Below are positions 33,858 to 41,789 of a DNA stretch of 46,452 bases, piece after piece. Origin of the DNA: Anaerococcus sp. (lineage in GTDB: Bacteria > Bacillota > Clostridia > Tissierellales > Peptoniphilaceae); contig NZ_JAPJPG010000011.1 of the NCBI RefSeq assembly GCF_030825785.1, positions 1 through 46,452 of the forward strand, written 5' to 3'. How positions within the stretch are numbered: position 1 is the first letter of the stretch; each line of letters begins with the position of its first letter. The notes beneath the pieces were generated by a model. The model did not search any database. It had not been told where the DNA came from and saw only the letters and a program-made list of their open reading frames with translations. Made by a program: the position numbers and the translations under genes.

Positions 33858-34003
33858 GGAATTCCAATTTGATAGCGATGAATAATATGGCAGATGATAT
33901 GAGAAAAATTAGTCCTGCTGTAAAAACTTTGGTCCATTTTTATCATTTTGAAAGCAATATATGATTGATGGTCCTAATTTGCTAAAATTTAATATGTAGT
34001 TAG

Positions 34004-34038
34004 AAATACCAGAGAATTTACTTCTTTGGTATTTTTTT
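34004..34038 (+). terminator. Terminator downstream of the aldo/keto reductase gene
   Basis: The 13-bp stem AAATACCAGAGAA (34004-34016) with TTCTTTGGTATTT (34022-34034), with one G-U pair and a TTTAC loop, is followed by T-rich sequence. The 146 bases between the reductase stop and this hairpin hold nothing I recognise. Confidence 0.85.
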
Positions 34039-34061
34039 ATTAAAAAAATTTACAATAAAAG

Positions 34062-34089
34062 TTGAACAACGTTCATTAGGGCGTATCAT
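34062..34089 (+). promoter_or_regulatory. Promoter of the tetR-MMPL operon
   Basis: TTGAAC (34062-34067) and TATCAT (34084-34089) have a 16-base spacer. The -35 lies inside the first operator, so a bound regulator would block polymerase. Confidence 0.55.
34063..34077. promoter_or_regulatory. TetR operator O1
   Basis: TGAACAACGTTCATT contains the inverted repeat TGAAC-AAC-GTTCA. It matches O2 at every base but two over 15 bases and covers the -35 hexamer. Confidence 0.7.
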
Positions 34090-34105
34090 ATATTTGTAGC
34101 AATTA

Positions 34106-34121
34106 ATGAACGGCGTTCATT
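34106..34121. promoter_or_regulatory. TetR operator O2
   Basis: ATGAACGGCGTTCAT (34106-34120) is a perfect palindrome with a single central base, followed by T. It lies downstream of the -10 and 24 bases before the tetR start codon. Its centre is 44 bases from that of O1, about four helical turns, so two dimers would sit on the same DNA face. Confidence 0.75.
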
Positions 34122-34143
34122 TTGAAGAAATTGGAGTGATTAT

Positions 34144-34740
34144 ATGGTAAGTTTTACGAACGACAAGGGAAAAGTTATAATGGATTCTGCTCTTAGGATT
34201 TTCAAATCGAAGGGAGCTGACAACACTTCCGTAAGAGATGTGATGAAGGAAGCGAGCTTTGGCCTGGGGACCTTTTATCTTTATTATTCAGACAAGAAGG
34301 ACCTTAAGGAAAAAATAGTCCTAAATATAGCCAAGGATATTATTATTAAGGCAGAAGATAGCTGTAATCAGGAAGATCCTATCGAAAGATACATATATTT
34401 TCTAGATTACATTATAGATTATCTAATAGCCCATCCATTTGAGCTGGACCTTTTAAGTAAGAATATCACTTGGGCCCTTTATACTAAGATTGAAAATGAT
34501 GAACAGCTTAAAGAAGCTGAATCGTCCTTACATTTTATTCTTAGCAAGTATGAGAATCTCTTTACAGGGGATTATACCGAGAGTCAGAAACTCTACATAC
34601 TTTCTTTGACCCTAGAAATTGTAATGTCTACTTGTAAAAGTGCGACAATGGATGAATCAATTTTGACTATTGGAGAGATGAAGCCGGTTTTGTATGCTAA
34701 TATTAAAAAAATGTTTAATAGAACAGGAGAGATAGAATGA
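34144..34740 (+). CDS. TetR/AcrR family transcriptional regulator
   Basis: The 198-aa protein has an N-terminal TetR helix-turn-helix (about residues 9-55: IMDSALRIFKSKGADNTSV then FGLGTFYLYYSDKKDLKEKI) and a helical ligand-binding C-terminal domain. Two matched palindromes in front of its own gene imply autoregulation and control of the downstream MMPL transporter, with which it overlaps by 4 bases. GGAG precedes the ATG. The ligand is unknown; lipids or hydrophobic toxins are common for this arrangement. Confidence 0.92.
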   Translation: MVSFTNDKGKVIMDSALRIFKSKGADNTSVRDVMKEASFGLGTFYLYYSDKKDLKEKIVLNIAKDIIIKAEDSCNQEDPIERYIYFLDYIIDYLIAHPFELDLLSKNITWALYTKIENDEQLKEAESSLHFILSKYENLFTGDYTESQKLYILSLTLEIVMSTCKSATMDESILTIGEMKPVLYANIKKMFNRTGEIE

Positions 34741-36791
34741 AAAAGATAACAAAGTTTATTTCACACCATCCTAGGCTTGTCTTATTGATAATGACTCTAT
34801 TATTGATACCATCTTGGATAGGATATAAGAATACAGGTGTGAACTATGATATCTTATCATATTTGCCAGCTGACCTTGAAAGTACCCAGGGCCAGGAGAT
34901 ACTAGATAAAGATTTCAAAAATGCAGCTACCGGTATGCTGATTCTTAAGGGCGATGATTACGATGCAGACAAACTTAAGGAAGAGATACTAAAGATTGAG
35001 GGAGTAGAAGATGTTATTTCCAAATCTTCTATAGTAGGAGATAGCGTTCCAAGCGAGTTTTTACCTGATGAGTTAAAAGATGTTTTCTATGCTGAAGATT
35101 CGACCATGCTTATGGTTAAGTTTAGTGAAAGCTCTTCTTCATTTAAGACAATGGAAGCAATAGATCAGATTAAGGCTATTGAGTCAAAGGAGAAATTTTT
35201 AAGTGGTATATCCTCTTTAGTTAAGGATACAAAGGATTTAATAGATCACGAAACACCAATATATGTAGGATTGGCGGTAGTGCTAGCCTTGATTGTCCTA
35301 AGTTTTACCAATGAATCGACAATTATACCATTTCTTTTCTTATTAAATATCGGCTATGCGATTTTGTATAACTTCGGAAGTAATGTTTTCTTAGGAGAGA
35401 TTTCCTATATAACTAAGGCCATAGCGGCAGTATTGCAGCTTGCTGTTACGACAGACTATTCAATCTTCTTATATCACAGATATGTAGAAGAAAAGAAAAG
35501 ACGTGATTCCAACAACGTAGCTATGGATAAGGCTATGCAAAAGACTATAGCATCAATCTTTGCTTCATCACTTACAACTTTTGCAGGATTTTTGGTACTT
35601 ATATTGATGAGGTTAGGACTTGGTAAGGATATCGGTCTTGTAATGAGTAAGGGTGTCCTTCTTGGACTAATTTCTACAGTAGTAGTATTGCCACCAATGA
35701 TATTAATAGCTGAAAAACTAGTAGAAAGATTTAACCATAGGGTATTTCTACCATCTTTCGAGAAGACTTCAAATCTTGTCCTAAATCACAAGAAGACATT
35801 TTTCCTAGCCTTCTTGATCCTCTTTGTACCAGCTATTTATGGGGCACATAATACAGACCTCTACTACAATCTAGACAGGTCTCTTCCAGCAGATCTTGAT
35901 TCGATTGTAGCTTTAAACAAGATGAAAAAAGATTATGATATGGCTTCAACACATTTTGCTGTGGTAAGTGATGACTTGAGTAAGCAAAATATTAACGGAC
36001 TTGTGGATGAGCTTGATAAGGTAGAAGGTGTAAACAATGTTTTAGGTCTTAACTCTTTTACAGGCCTAACTCTTCCAGATAGTGTTCTACCAGATAAACT
36101 AAAAGATAATTTCCATAAGAACGGATATCAAATGCTTATGATGAATTCTAAGTATCAGACAGCATCAGATGAGGTAAACGAGCAAGTTGACGAAATTCAT
36201 AAAATAATCAAAGAACACGATCCTGATGGATATCTTACAGGGGAGGCAGTCCTTACAAAAGACCTTACGACAATATCTGATAGAGACTTCAAGATGGTAA
36301 ACATAGCATCAATTGCGACTGTATTTGTAATACTAGCATTTGTGTTCAAATCACTTGGTATTCCTATAGTTTTAATAGCAGTTATCGAACTTGCTATACA
36401 AATCAACATGGGTATCCCATTCTACTTGGGACAAACAATCCCATTTGTAACATCAATCATAATAGGTGTTGTCCAATTAGGATCTACAATCGACTACTCT
36501 ATCCTTATGATGGATAGGTTCTTGGCAGAATATAAGAAAAGTGGAGATGTAAACAAGTCGCTTAAGCTAACAGTAAAGGAAGCTTCAAAATCTATTGTAA
36601 CTTCAGCCCTATCATTTATGGCTGCGACAGTAGGTGTAGGCTTGTATTCAAAAATGGAAATAGTTTCAACAATATGTATGTTCTTGGCAAGAGGAGCTAT
36701 AATAAGTATGCTTTCAATAATATTCTTCCTACCAGCCATAATCAGCATAACATTTCCATTTATCAAAAAGACAACTAAGGGATTAAACTAG
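34737..36791 (+). CDS. MMPL/RND family transporter
   Basis: The 684-aa membrane protein has two similar halves, each with one span, a soluble extracellular domain of about 130 residues, and a bundle of five spans (first half to about residue 340, second half from about 350). Conserved RND/MMPL segments are TTDYSIFLYHRYVEE and its second-half counterpart GSTIDYSILMMDRFLAEYK, with the proton-relay aspartates. GNDIGLVMSKGVLLG-like segments also fit. Such proteins export lipids, or hydrophobic compounds, using proton force. AGGAGAG precedes the ATG. It is co-transcribed with tetR and with the secreted heptad-repeat protein 9 bases downstream. Confidence 0.9.
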   Translation: MKKITKFISHHPRLVLLIMTLLLIPSWIGYKNTGVNYDILSYLPADLESTQGQEILDKDFKNAATGMLILKGDDYDADKLKEEILKIEGVEDVISKSSIVGDSVPSEFLPDELKDVFYAEDSTMLMVKFSESSSSFKTMEAIDQIKAIESKEKFLSGISSLVKDTKDLIDHETPIYVGLAVVLALIVLSFTNESTIIPFLFLLNIGYAILYNFGSNVFLGEISYITKAIAAVLQLAVTTDYSIFLYHRYVEEKKRRDSNNVAMDKAMQKTIASIFASSLTTFAGFLVLILMRLGLGKDIGLVMSKGVLLGLISTVVVLPPMILIAEKLVERFNHRVFLPSFEKTSNLVLNHKKTFFLAFLILFVPAIYGAHNTDLYYNLDRSLPADLDSIVALNKMKKDYDMASTHFAVVSDDLSKQNINGLVDELDKVEGVNNVLGLNSFTGLTLPDSVLPDKLKDNFHKNGYQMLMMNSKYQTASDEVNEQVDEIHKIIKEHDPDGYLTGEAVLTKDLTTISDRDFKMVNIASIATVFVILAFVFKSLGIPIVLIAVIELAIQINMGIPFYLGQTIPFVTSIIIGVVQLGSTIDYSILMMDRFLAEYKKSGDVNKSLKLTVKEASKSIVTSALSFMAATVGVGLYSKMEIVSTICMFLARGAIISMLSIIFFLPAIISITFPFIKKTTKGLN

Positions 36792-36800
36792 GAGGAAAAG

Positions 36801-39104
36801 ATGAAAAATAAACTTGTAAAAAGCTTATCTGTAGCGCTCGCAGGCTCAATGCTTGTGACAAATGTAGTTTTTGCAGATGGGTCAGTTAAGAAAAACGAAA
36901 CCTTGTATGTAACACAAGAAGAAAATGAAATAAAAGATAAGACAGCATCAATCTGGATTAACTCAGATGGTAATGTAAAGGTTAAGGATAAGTCAAATCT
37001 TAAAGATATCAAAAACCTGAAGACAGATGAAAAAATTGATACAAAAGATGGTTATATAAACTGGAATGAAGATAGCAAGGATGTATACTATCAAGGACAA
37101 GCAGAAGAAGACCTTCCTGTAGATATTTCTGTAAAATATTTTCTAGATGGTAAGGAGATTAAGGTTAAAGACCTAGAAGGAAAATCTGGTCACCTAAAAA
37201 TCGAAATATCAGCTGAGAACAAAAGAAGCGGAATGGCTACAGTAAATGGTAAAGAACAAAAGGTATTTTCACCATACCTAGTACTTGCTGAAATTAACTT
37301 CGATGAAGATAAGGTTACAAATATAAAAACAGACGACGGCAAGGTCGTAAAAGATGGTAAAAACGAAATTGTAGCAGGAGTTCTCGCACCAGGACTTAGA
37401 CAAAACTTTGAAGAAATCCTTGAAGATGATAAACTTGATAAGTTCAAGGATAAAATCGAGATGGAAATGGATGTAAAAGACTACAAGCCTACTGAGGTCT
37501 ATGCGGTAATTACAAACGAACTCTTCCAAGATTCCGCTAATATCTCATCCTTAGACGATTTAAACAAGGGAATTGATGAGCTTGAATTAAATGCAGCTAA
37601 GCTTGTTGATGGATCTAATCAATTGGCAGATGGGGGCAATAGATTAAATGATGGTATAGGTCAGTTAAGTAACGGAGCTAGCGAGCTTGCAGCAGGTTCT
37701 GGAAAAATCGTATCATCATTCGATCAAATGGCTAATGCCTTTGCGGACCTACCTAACCAAGTCGGAGCAATGACTTCAGCAATTGACATGCTAAATAACG
37801 GAGGAAGCAGTCTAGATCAAGGTATCAACCAATACACTGCCGGAGTTAATAAGGTTAATGAAAATATGCCAAAGCTAACAGAAGCTAGTAGACAACTAGA
37901 AGCTGGAGCAAGTGACCTAGATGATGGTCTTCTAGAACTTGATAATGCGACATCAACACTAAAAGAAAAAATGGGAATGGCTGATGGCAAAGAAGACTTG
38001 GGCAAATTTAGTGAATCCATGACTGAACTTAAGACAGGACTTGATAGCCTATCAACAGGAATTGCTCCACTAAGTCATGGAGTAAGTGAGCTTAGCCAAG
38101 GATTAAGTAAACTTGAAGACTCAAGTCGAGAGCTAAGTGGGGGAGTTAATAATCTTCTATCTTCCACCCAAAACATGCCAAATCTTGATCAAAATTCAGC
38201 CGATCTTACAGCTCAAGCTCAAGCAATTGATGCAGTAATAGCAAACTTAGAAGAAAATAACGAAGATGGAAATCTAACAGGTCAAATCGAAAGTCTAAGA
38301 GCTGTTAGAGACAATCTCTACCAAGAAAGTGAAAGCGTGGCTACAGCAGGATATGCTTATAGCCAAATCTCAGGATCTCTTGAGCTTCTTTCCCAAGGAG
38401 CAAGCGAGCTTAGCGGAGGAATCAGCGGGGCTTATAAGGGAGCAAGTGATATCGATGAGAAATTAAAGGCTTCATCAGATAAGATGATTACAGCTTCAAA
38501 GAGTCTTGCCGCAGGAACTGAGAAAATAAGCCAGGGATTTGATAAGAGCAATCTAGCCAAATTACAAGAATCTATAGTTATGCTAGATGAAGCTACAGGA
38601 AAGTTAAAACAAGGATCAGCTAAACTTAAGGAAGGAACTAGCCAAAATAGGGCAGGTGTTGAAAACTTAGCAGCTGCAGTATCTGAGCTTGACGGTAACT
38701 CTCAAAGCCTAAGAGAAGGTAGTGCAGAACTTTCAGGAGGATTGGCACAATTTGCCGAAAGAAGCAAGGCCCTATCATCTTTAGGAAACATCAATGAAGA
38801 AGCTATAAATCCTATGGCTGAAGGGCTAAACCAACTAAATGATGGAATAATGAAACTAGACTCATCTACTAAAGAATTAAAAGACGGAAGTGACCAATAT
38901 ATGGCTTCATTTGAAGAGTTTAGATCTGGCCTAAGCGAATACAAGGCAAAGGGAATCGATGAAATTGCCAATAAAACATCTGAAGTAAATGAAATTTCAG
39001 AAATCTTAGATGAAATGAGTAAGCTTGCCAAAGAAAACAATTCAATCACAGGCACAAGTGATGACTTTGAAACAAGATCTAGGATAATTCAAAAGATTAA
39101 ATAA
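36801..39104 (+). CDS. Secreted YhgE-like Leu/Gly heptad-repeat protein
   Basis: The 767-aa protein has a signal peptide (cleavage likely after VVFA, residue 25). A beta-rich N-terminal domain runs to about residue 255. A long helical region from about 265 to 700 is full of LxxGxxxLxxG units such as GSNQLADGGNRLNDGIGQLS and AELSGGLAQFAE. These match the XXXLXXG heptads of YhgE/Pip proteins, and probably form an antiparallel coiled coil. YhgE proteins normally carry membrane spans at both ends; I see none here beyond the signal. AGGAGG precedes the ATG. Coupled to the MMPL transporter, it may be an extracellular adaptor for it; that is inference. Confidence 0.82.
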   Translation: MKNKLVKSLSVALAGSMLVTNVVFADGSVKKNETLYVTQEENEIKDKTASIWINSDGNVKVKDKSNLKDIKNLKTDEKIDTKDGYINWNEDSKDVYYQGQAEEDLPVDISVKYFLDGKEIKVKDLEGKSGHLKIEISAENKRSGMATVNGKEQKVFSPYLVLAEINFDEDKVTNIKTDDGKVVKDGKNEIVAGVLAPGLRQNFEEILEDDKLDKFKDKIEMEMDVKDYKPTEVYAVITNELFQDSANISSLDDLNKGIDELELNAAKLVDGSNQLADGGNRLNDGIGQLSNGASELAAGSGKIVSSFDQMANAFADLPNQVGAMTSAIDMLNNGGSSLDQGINQYTAGVNKVNENMPKLTEASRQLEAGASDLDDGLLELDNATSTLKEKMGMADGKEDLGKFSESMTELKTGLDSLSTGIAPLSHGVSELSQGLSKLEDSSRELSGGVNNLLSSTQNMPNLDQNSADLTAQAQAIDAVIANLEENNEDGNLTGQIESLRAVRDNLYQESESVATAGYAYSQISGSLELLSQGASELSGGISGAYKGASDIDEKLKASSDKMITASKSLAAGTEKISQGFDKSNLAKLQESIVMLDEATGKLKQGSAKLKEGTSQNRAGVENLAAAVSELDGNSQSLREGSAELSGGLAQFAERSKALSSLGNINEEAINPMAEGLNQLNDGIMKLDSSTKELKDGSDQYMASFEEFRSGLSEYKAKGIDEIANKTSEVNEISEILDEMSKLAKENNSITGTSDDFETRSRIIQKIK

Positions 39105-39108
39105 AAAT

Positions 39109-39345
39109 AAGAACCTACGAAAGTGGGTCAGAGCGTAGACAAAATCCAAAAACGCTTATAGGGTACAGAAATTTAGAAATTCTAAATCTCATAATACTAT
39201 AAATCGCAAACTCACTTAGGCTCGAACAATGCGATTTACGGGCGTATTATTTCGATTTGAATTTCTTGAAATTTCTTCCGAATGGAACGCTTCCTTTTGG
39301 ATTTTGTCCCTTTGTCAAAAGTCTGACTTACGAGAGTGGGTTCTT
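39109..39345. repeat. Long imperfect palindrome (MITE-like or bidirectional hairpin)
   Basis: The two arms of about 110 bases match as inverted repeats in a series of blocks: AAGAACC / GGTTCTT at the ends, GTCAGA / TCTGAC, GACAAAATCCAAAA / TTTTGGATTTTGTC, GAAATTT and GAAATTC with their complements, ATAATAC / GTATTAT, and TAAATCGCA / TGCGATTTA at the centre. No transposase is inside. The short open frame across it (39229-39432) is a by-product of the palindrome. It sits between two convergent operons and could be a non-autonomous mobile element or a structured RNA. Confidence 0.7.
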
Positions 39346-39361
39346 CTATGGTTAAATCTAA

Positions 39362-39452
39362 AAAAGCTCTTTAAAGCTTCTATTAAATCACACTTATCCA
39401 TTATTGTTTATGATGAAAAGTGTATGATTTAATGAGCTTAAAAGAGCTTTTA
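39362..39452. terminator. Second long hairpin, probable terminator for the nfn operon
   Basis: AAAAGCTCTTTAAAGCT (39363-39379) and TATTAAATCACACTT pair imperfectly with AAGTGTATGATTTAATG and AGCTTAAAAGAGCTTTT (ending 39451), enclosing a loop of about 24 bases. The minus-strand transcript leaving nfnB (stop at 39455) would form this stem and then read TTTTTAGATTTAA. The plus strand also has a T-rich tail. Confidence 0.6.
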
Positions 39453-39454
39453 TC

Positions 39455-40846
39455 TTACTTATCTTTTTTTCTTAAATATTTATCTATATTTTCTGCGGCT
39501 TTTTTACCTGCTCCCATGGCAAGAATTACTGTTGCAGCTCCGCTTACTGCATCTCCTCCAGCAAAGACAGCTTCCTTTGTTGTCATAGTCCTATCATCTA
39601 TTATAATTCCACCCCAGCTTTCTGTATCTATATCTGAGTTGGTGTTTTTGATAAGTGGATTAGGTGATTGGCCAATGGCGATTATTACAGATTCAAACTC
39701 GCATTCTTCAAATTCTCCTGTAGGAATAGGACGTCTCCTGCCAGAGCTATCTGGCTCTCCTAATTCCATTTTCTCAAGTTTTACTTTCTTAACCCAGCCA
39801 TTTTCTCCCATGATTTCTACTGGATTGTGAAGATTCATAAACTTGATACCTTCTTCTCTGGCATGGTGGCTTTCTTCGATTCTTGCAGGCATTTCTTCGA
39901 AGCTTCTCCTATAGACAACAGTTACATCCGCTCCCATTCTCTTGGCAGACCTTGCTGCATCCATCGCCACATTTCCTCCACCTACAACACAGACCTTCTT
40001 TCCTATATGGACTGCCGTGTCATATTCAGGGAACTTGTAGGCCTTCATGAGGTTCATCCTAGTTAAAAATTCGTTAGCTGAATATACTCCATTTAAGTTT
40101 TCTCCAGGAATACCTAGAAATCTTGGAAGACCTGCTCCAGTAGAAAGGTAGATCGCTTCAAATCCCTGATCGAAGAGGTCTTTTATAGAAATTGTCCTTC
40201 CTACGATCGTATTAGTCTGAAGTTTGACACCTAGACCTATTACGTTTTTAAGTTCCTTTTGGACGAGTTTTTTAGGAAGTCTAAATTCTGGTATACCATA
40301 CATTAAGACTCCTCCAGCTGTGTGAAAGGCATCAAACATAACTACTGAATAGCCTCTTTTGGCAAGGTCAGCTGCAGCAGAAAGACCAGAAGGGCCAGCC
40401 CCTACTACTGCGACTTTCTTGTTTATGCTAGTTACTTCGACTGGCTTGTTGTATTTTTTATTATTTCTATAATCTGCAACGAATCTTTCAAGTCTTCCTA
40501 TACCAACAGGCTCGTCTTTTATGCCTCTGGTACATTTTCCTTCACATTGGACCTCTTGTGGGCAGACCCTACCGCATATTGCAGGAAGATTGTTGGTCTC
40601 AGCTATTTTGTCGTAAGCTCCATCTAGGTCGTCTTCAAGGATTAGGTGGATGAATTCAGGGATTTTTACTCCTACTGGACAACTTGATACACAAGGCTTG
40701 TTTTTACATTGGACACATCTGCTAGCTTCTTCTTTGGCCATTGCTAATGTATAGCCAAGACTTACCTCGTCAAAATTTTTATTTCTTACATCAGGGTCTT
40801 GTTCTGGCATTGGAACTTTCGTTTTTGCCATATTAAACTTAGCCAT
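39455..40846 (-). CDS. nfnB: NfnB: large subunit of NADH-dependent ferredoxin:NADP+ oxidoreductase (GltD-like)
   Basis: The 463-aa flavoprotein's N-terminal region carries eight cysteines for iron-sulfur clusters: 44, 47, 52 and 56 (CVQCKNKPCVSSC), then 91, 95, 101 and 105. Next come the FAD loop VAVVGAGPSGLSAA (145-158) and the NADP(H) loop VCVVGGGNVAMDAARSA, with a late GDAVSGAATVILAMGAG. The fold is shared with the small subunit of glutamate synthase, and databases often call it gltA/GltD. The partner gene directly upstream, overlapping by 8 bases, marks it as NfnB (NfnL), the electron-bifurcating transhydrogenase linking NADH, NADPH and ferredoxin. It is cytoplasmic. Confidence 0.9.
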   Translation of the reverse strand: MAKFNMAKTKVPMPEQDPDVRNKNFDEVSLGYTLAMAKEEASRCVQCKNKPCVSSCPVGVKIPEFIHLILEDDLDGAYDKIAETNNLPAICGRVCPQEVQCEGKCTRGIKDEPVGIGRLERFVADYRNNKKYNKPVEVTSINKKVAVVGAGPSGLSAAADLAKRGYSVVMFDAFHTAGGVLMYGIPEFRLPKKLVQKELKNVIGLGVKLQTNTIVGRTISIKDLFDQGFEAIYLSTGAGLPRFLGIPGENLNGVYSANEFLTRMNLMKAYKFPEYDTAVHIGKKVCVVGGGNVAMDAARSAKRMGADVTVVYRRSFEEMPARIEESHHAREEGIKFMNLHNPVEIMGENGWVKKVKLEKMELGEPDSSGRRRPIPTGEFEECEFESVIIAIGQSPNPLIKNTNSDIDTESWGGIIIDDRTMTTKEAVFAGGDAVSGAATVILAMGAGKKAAENIDKYLRKKDK

Positions 40847-41675
40847 TTCTTACCTCCCCTGTTAGATTGCATATATGATCACGTTCTTCTGTAGAGTAAT
40901 TTCTTGATCTGTTCATAGCTTCATCGAAATCAACCAAGAATCCATCAAAGTCTGGGCCATCTACACAAGCAAACTTCATTTCGCCTCCAACTGTAAGCCT
41001 ACAACACCCGCACATGCCTGTTCCATCAACCATGATAGAGTTCATTGAAACTGTGGTAGGAATATCGTGAGGTCTTGTAACATTTACTACATTTTTCATC
41101 ATGATTGCAGGACCGATAGTAAGAACGTGGTCGTATTTTTTTCCTTCTTTTATGAGATCTTCTAGAACTTGGGTTACAAATCCTTGTCTGCCATAAGATC
41201 CGTCGTCTGTTGTTATGTATAAATTATCTGAAGAAGCCTTAAGCTCATCCTCTAGGATTATTATGTCCTTATTCTTAAAGCCCATTATTACATCGACATT
41301 AGCTCCGATTTCATGAAGGTATTTGGCTTGGGGATAGGCAATAGCTGTACCAAGTCCTCCTCCAACGACACAGACATTTTTGCCTTTTAGATAATCAAGC
41401 TCGGTAGGCTTTCCTAGTGGACCTACGAAGTCGAGGAAGCCATCTCCTGCCTTTAAGGCATTCATCCTCATTGTAGTACCACCAACGATTTGGACAATAA
41501 TAGTCACATTTTCATCATCTGTTGATGAGATAGTAAAGGGAACTCTTTCGCCTTTCTCATCAAGTCTAAGAATAATAAACTGGCCAGGCAAGGCTTTTTT
41601 TGCAATAGCTTCTGCCTTGACAACAAATTTAATGGTATTCTCATTTAAATTAGTTTTTTCTATAATTCTTGCCAT
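40839..41675 (-). CDS. nfnA: NfnA: small subunit of NADH-dependent ferredoxin:NADP+ oxidoreductase
   Basis: The 278-aa protein is homologous to dihydroorotate dehydrogenase electron-transfer subunit and sulfide dehydrogenase beta. The FAD domain includes ERVPFTIS (43-50), the NAD domain VCVVGGGLGTAIAYPQA, and the C-terminal [2Fe-2S] site cysteines 222, 224/225 and 237 (GMCGCCRLTVGGEMKFAC). With NfnB it bifurcates electrons between NADH, NADPH and ferredoxin in fermentative anaerobes. An AGGAGG ribosome site precedes the ATG. First gene of a two-gene operon divergent from the ABC exporter. Confidence 0.9.
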   Translation of the reverse strand: MARIIEKTNLNENTIKFVVKAEAIAKKALPGQFIILRLDEKGERVPFTISSTDDENVTIIVQIVGGTTMRMNALKAGDGFLDFVGPLGKPTELDYLKGKNVCVVGGGLGTAIAYPQAKYLHEIGANVDVIMGFKNKDIIILEDELKASSDNLYITTDDGSYGRQGFVTQVLEDLIKEGKKYDHVLTIGPAIMMKNVVNVTRPHDIPTTVSMNSIMVDGTGMCGCCRLTVGGEMKFACVDGPDFDGFLVDFDEAMNRSRNYSTEERDHICNLTGEVRNG

Positions 41676-41789
41676 AAGATCCTCCTAATATAATATTATC
41701 AAATACTAAACTAATTTACAATAAGGGTGCAAAAGTATAGGGAAATAGTAGAGTATATATTATTGATAATATTGAAAGGAAGGGGAAAT

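Noticed and set aside
39229..39432. A 67-codon open frame on the plus strand
   Set aside because: It crosses the large palindrome and the second hairpin, has no ribosome site, and its composition follows the repeat. Treated as a by-product.
41727..41789. Upstream extension of the ABC exporter by 21 codons
   Set aside because: There is no ribosome site before 41727, while AAGGAAGGGG stands just before ATG 41790, and ABC exporters of this type start near that point.
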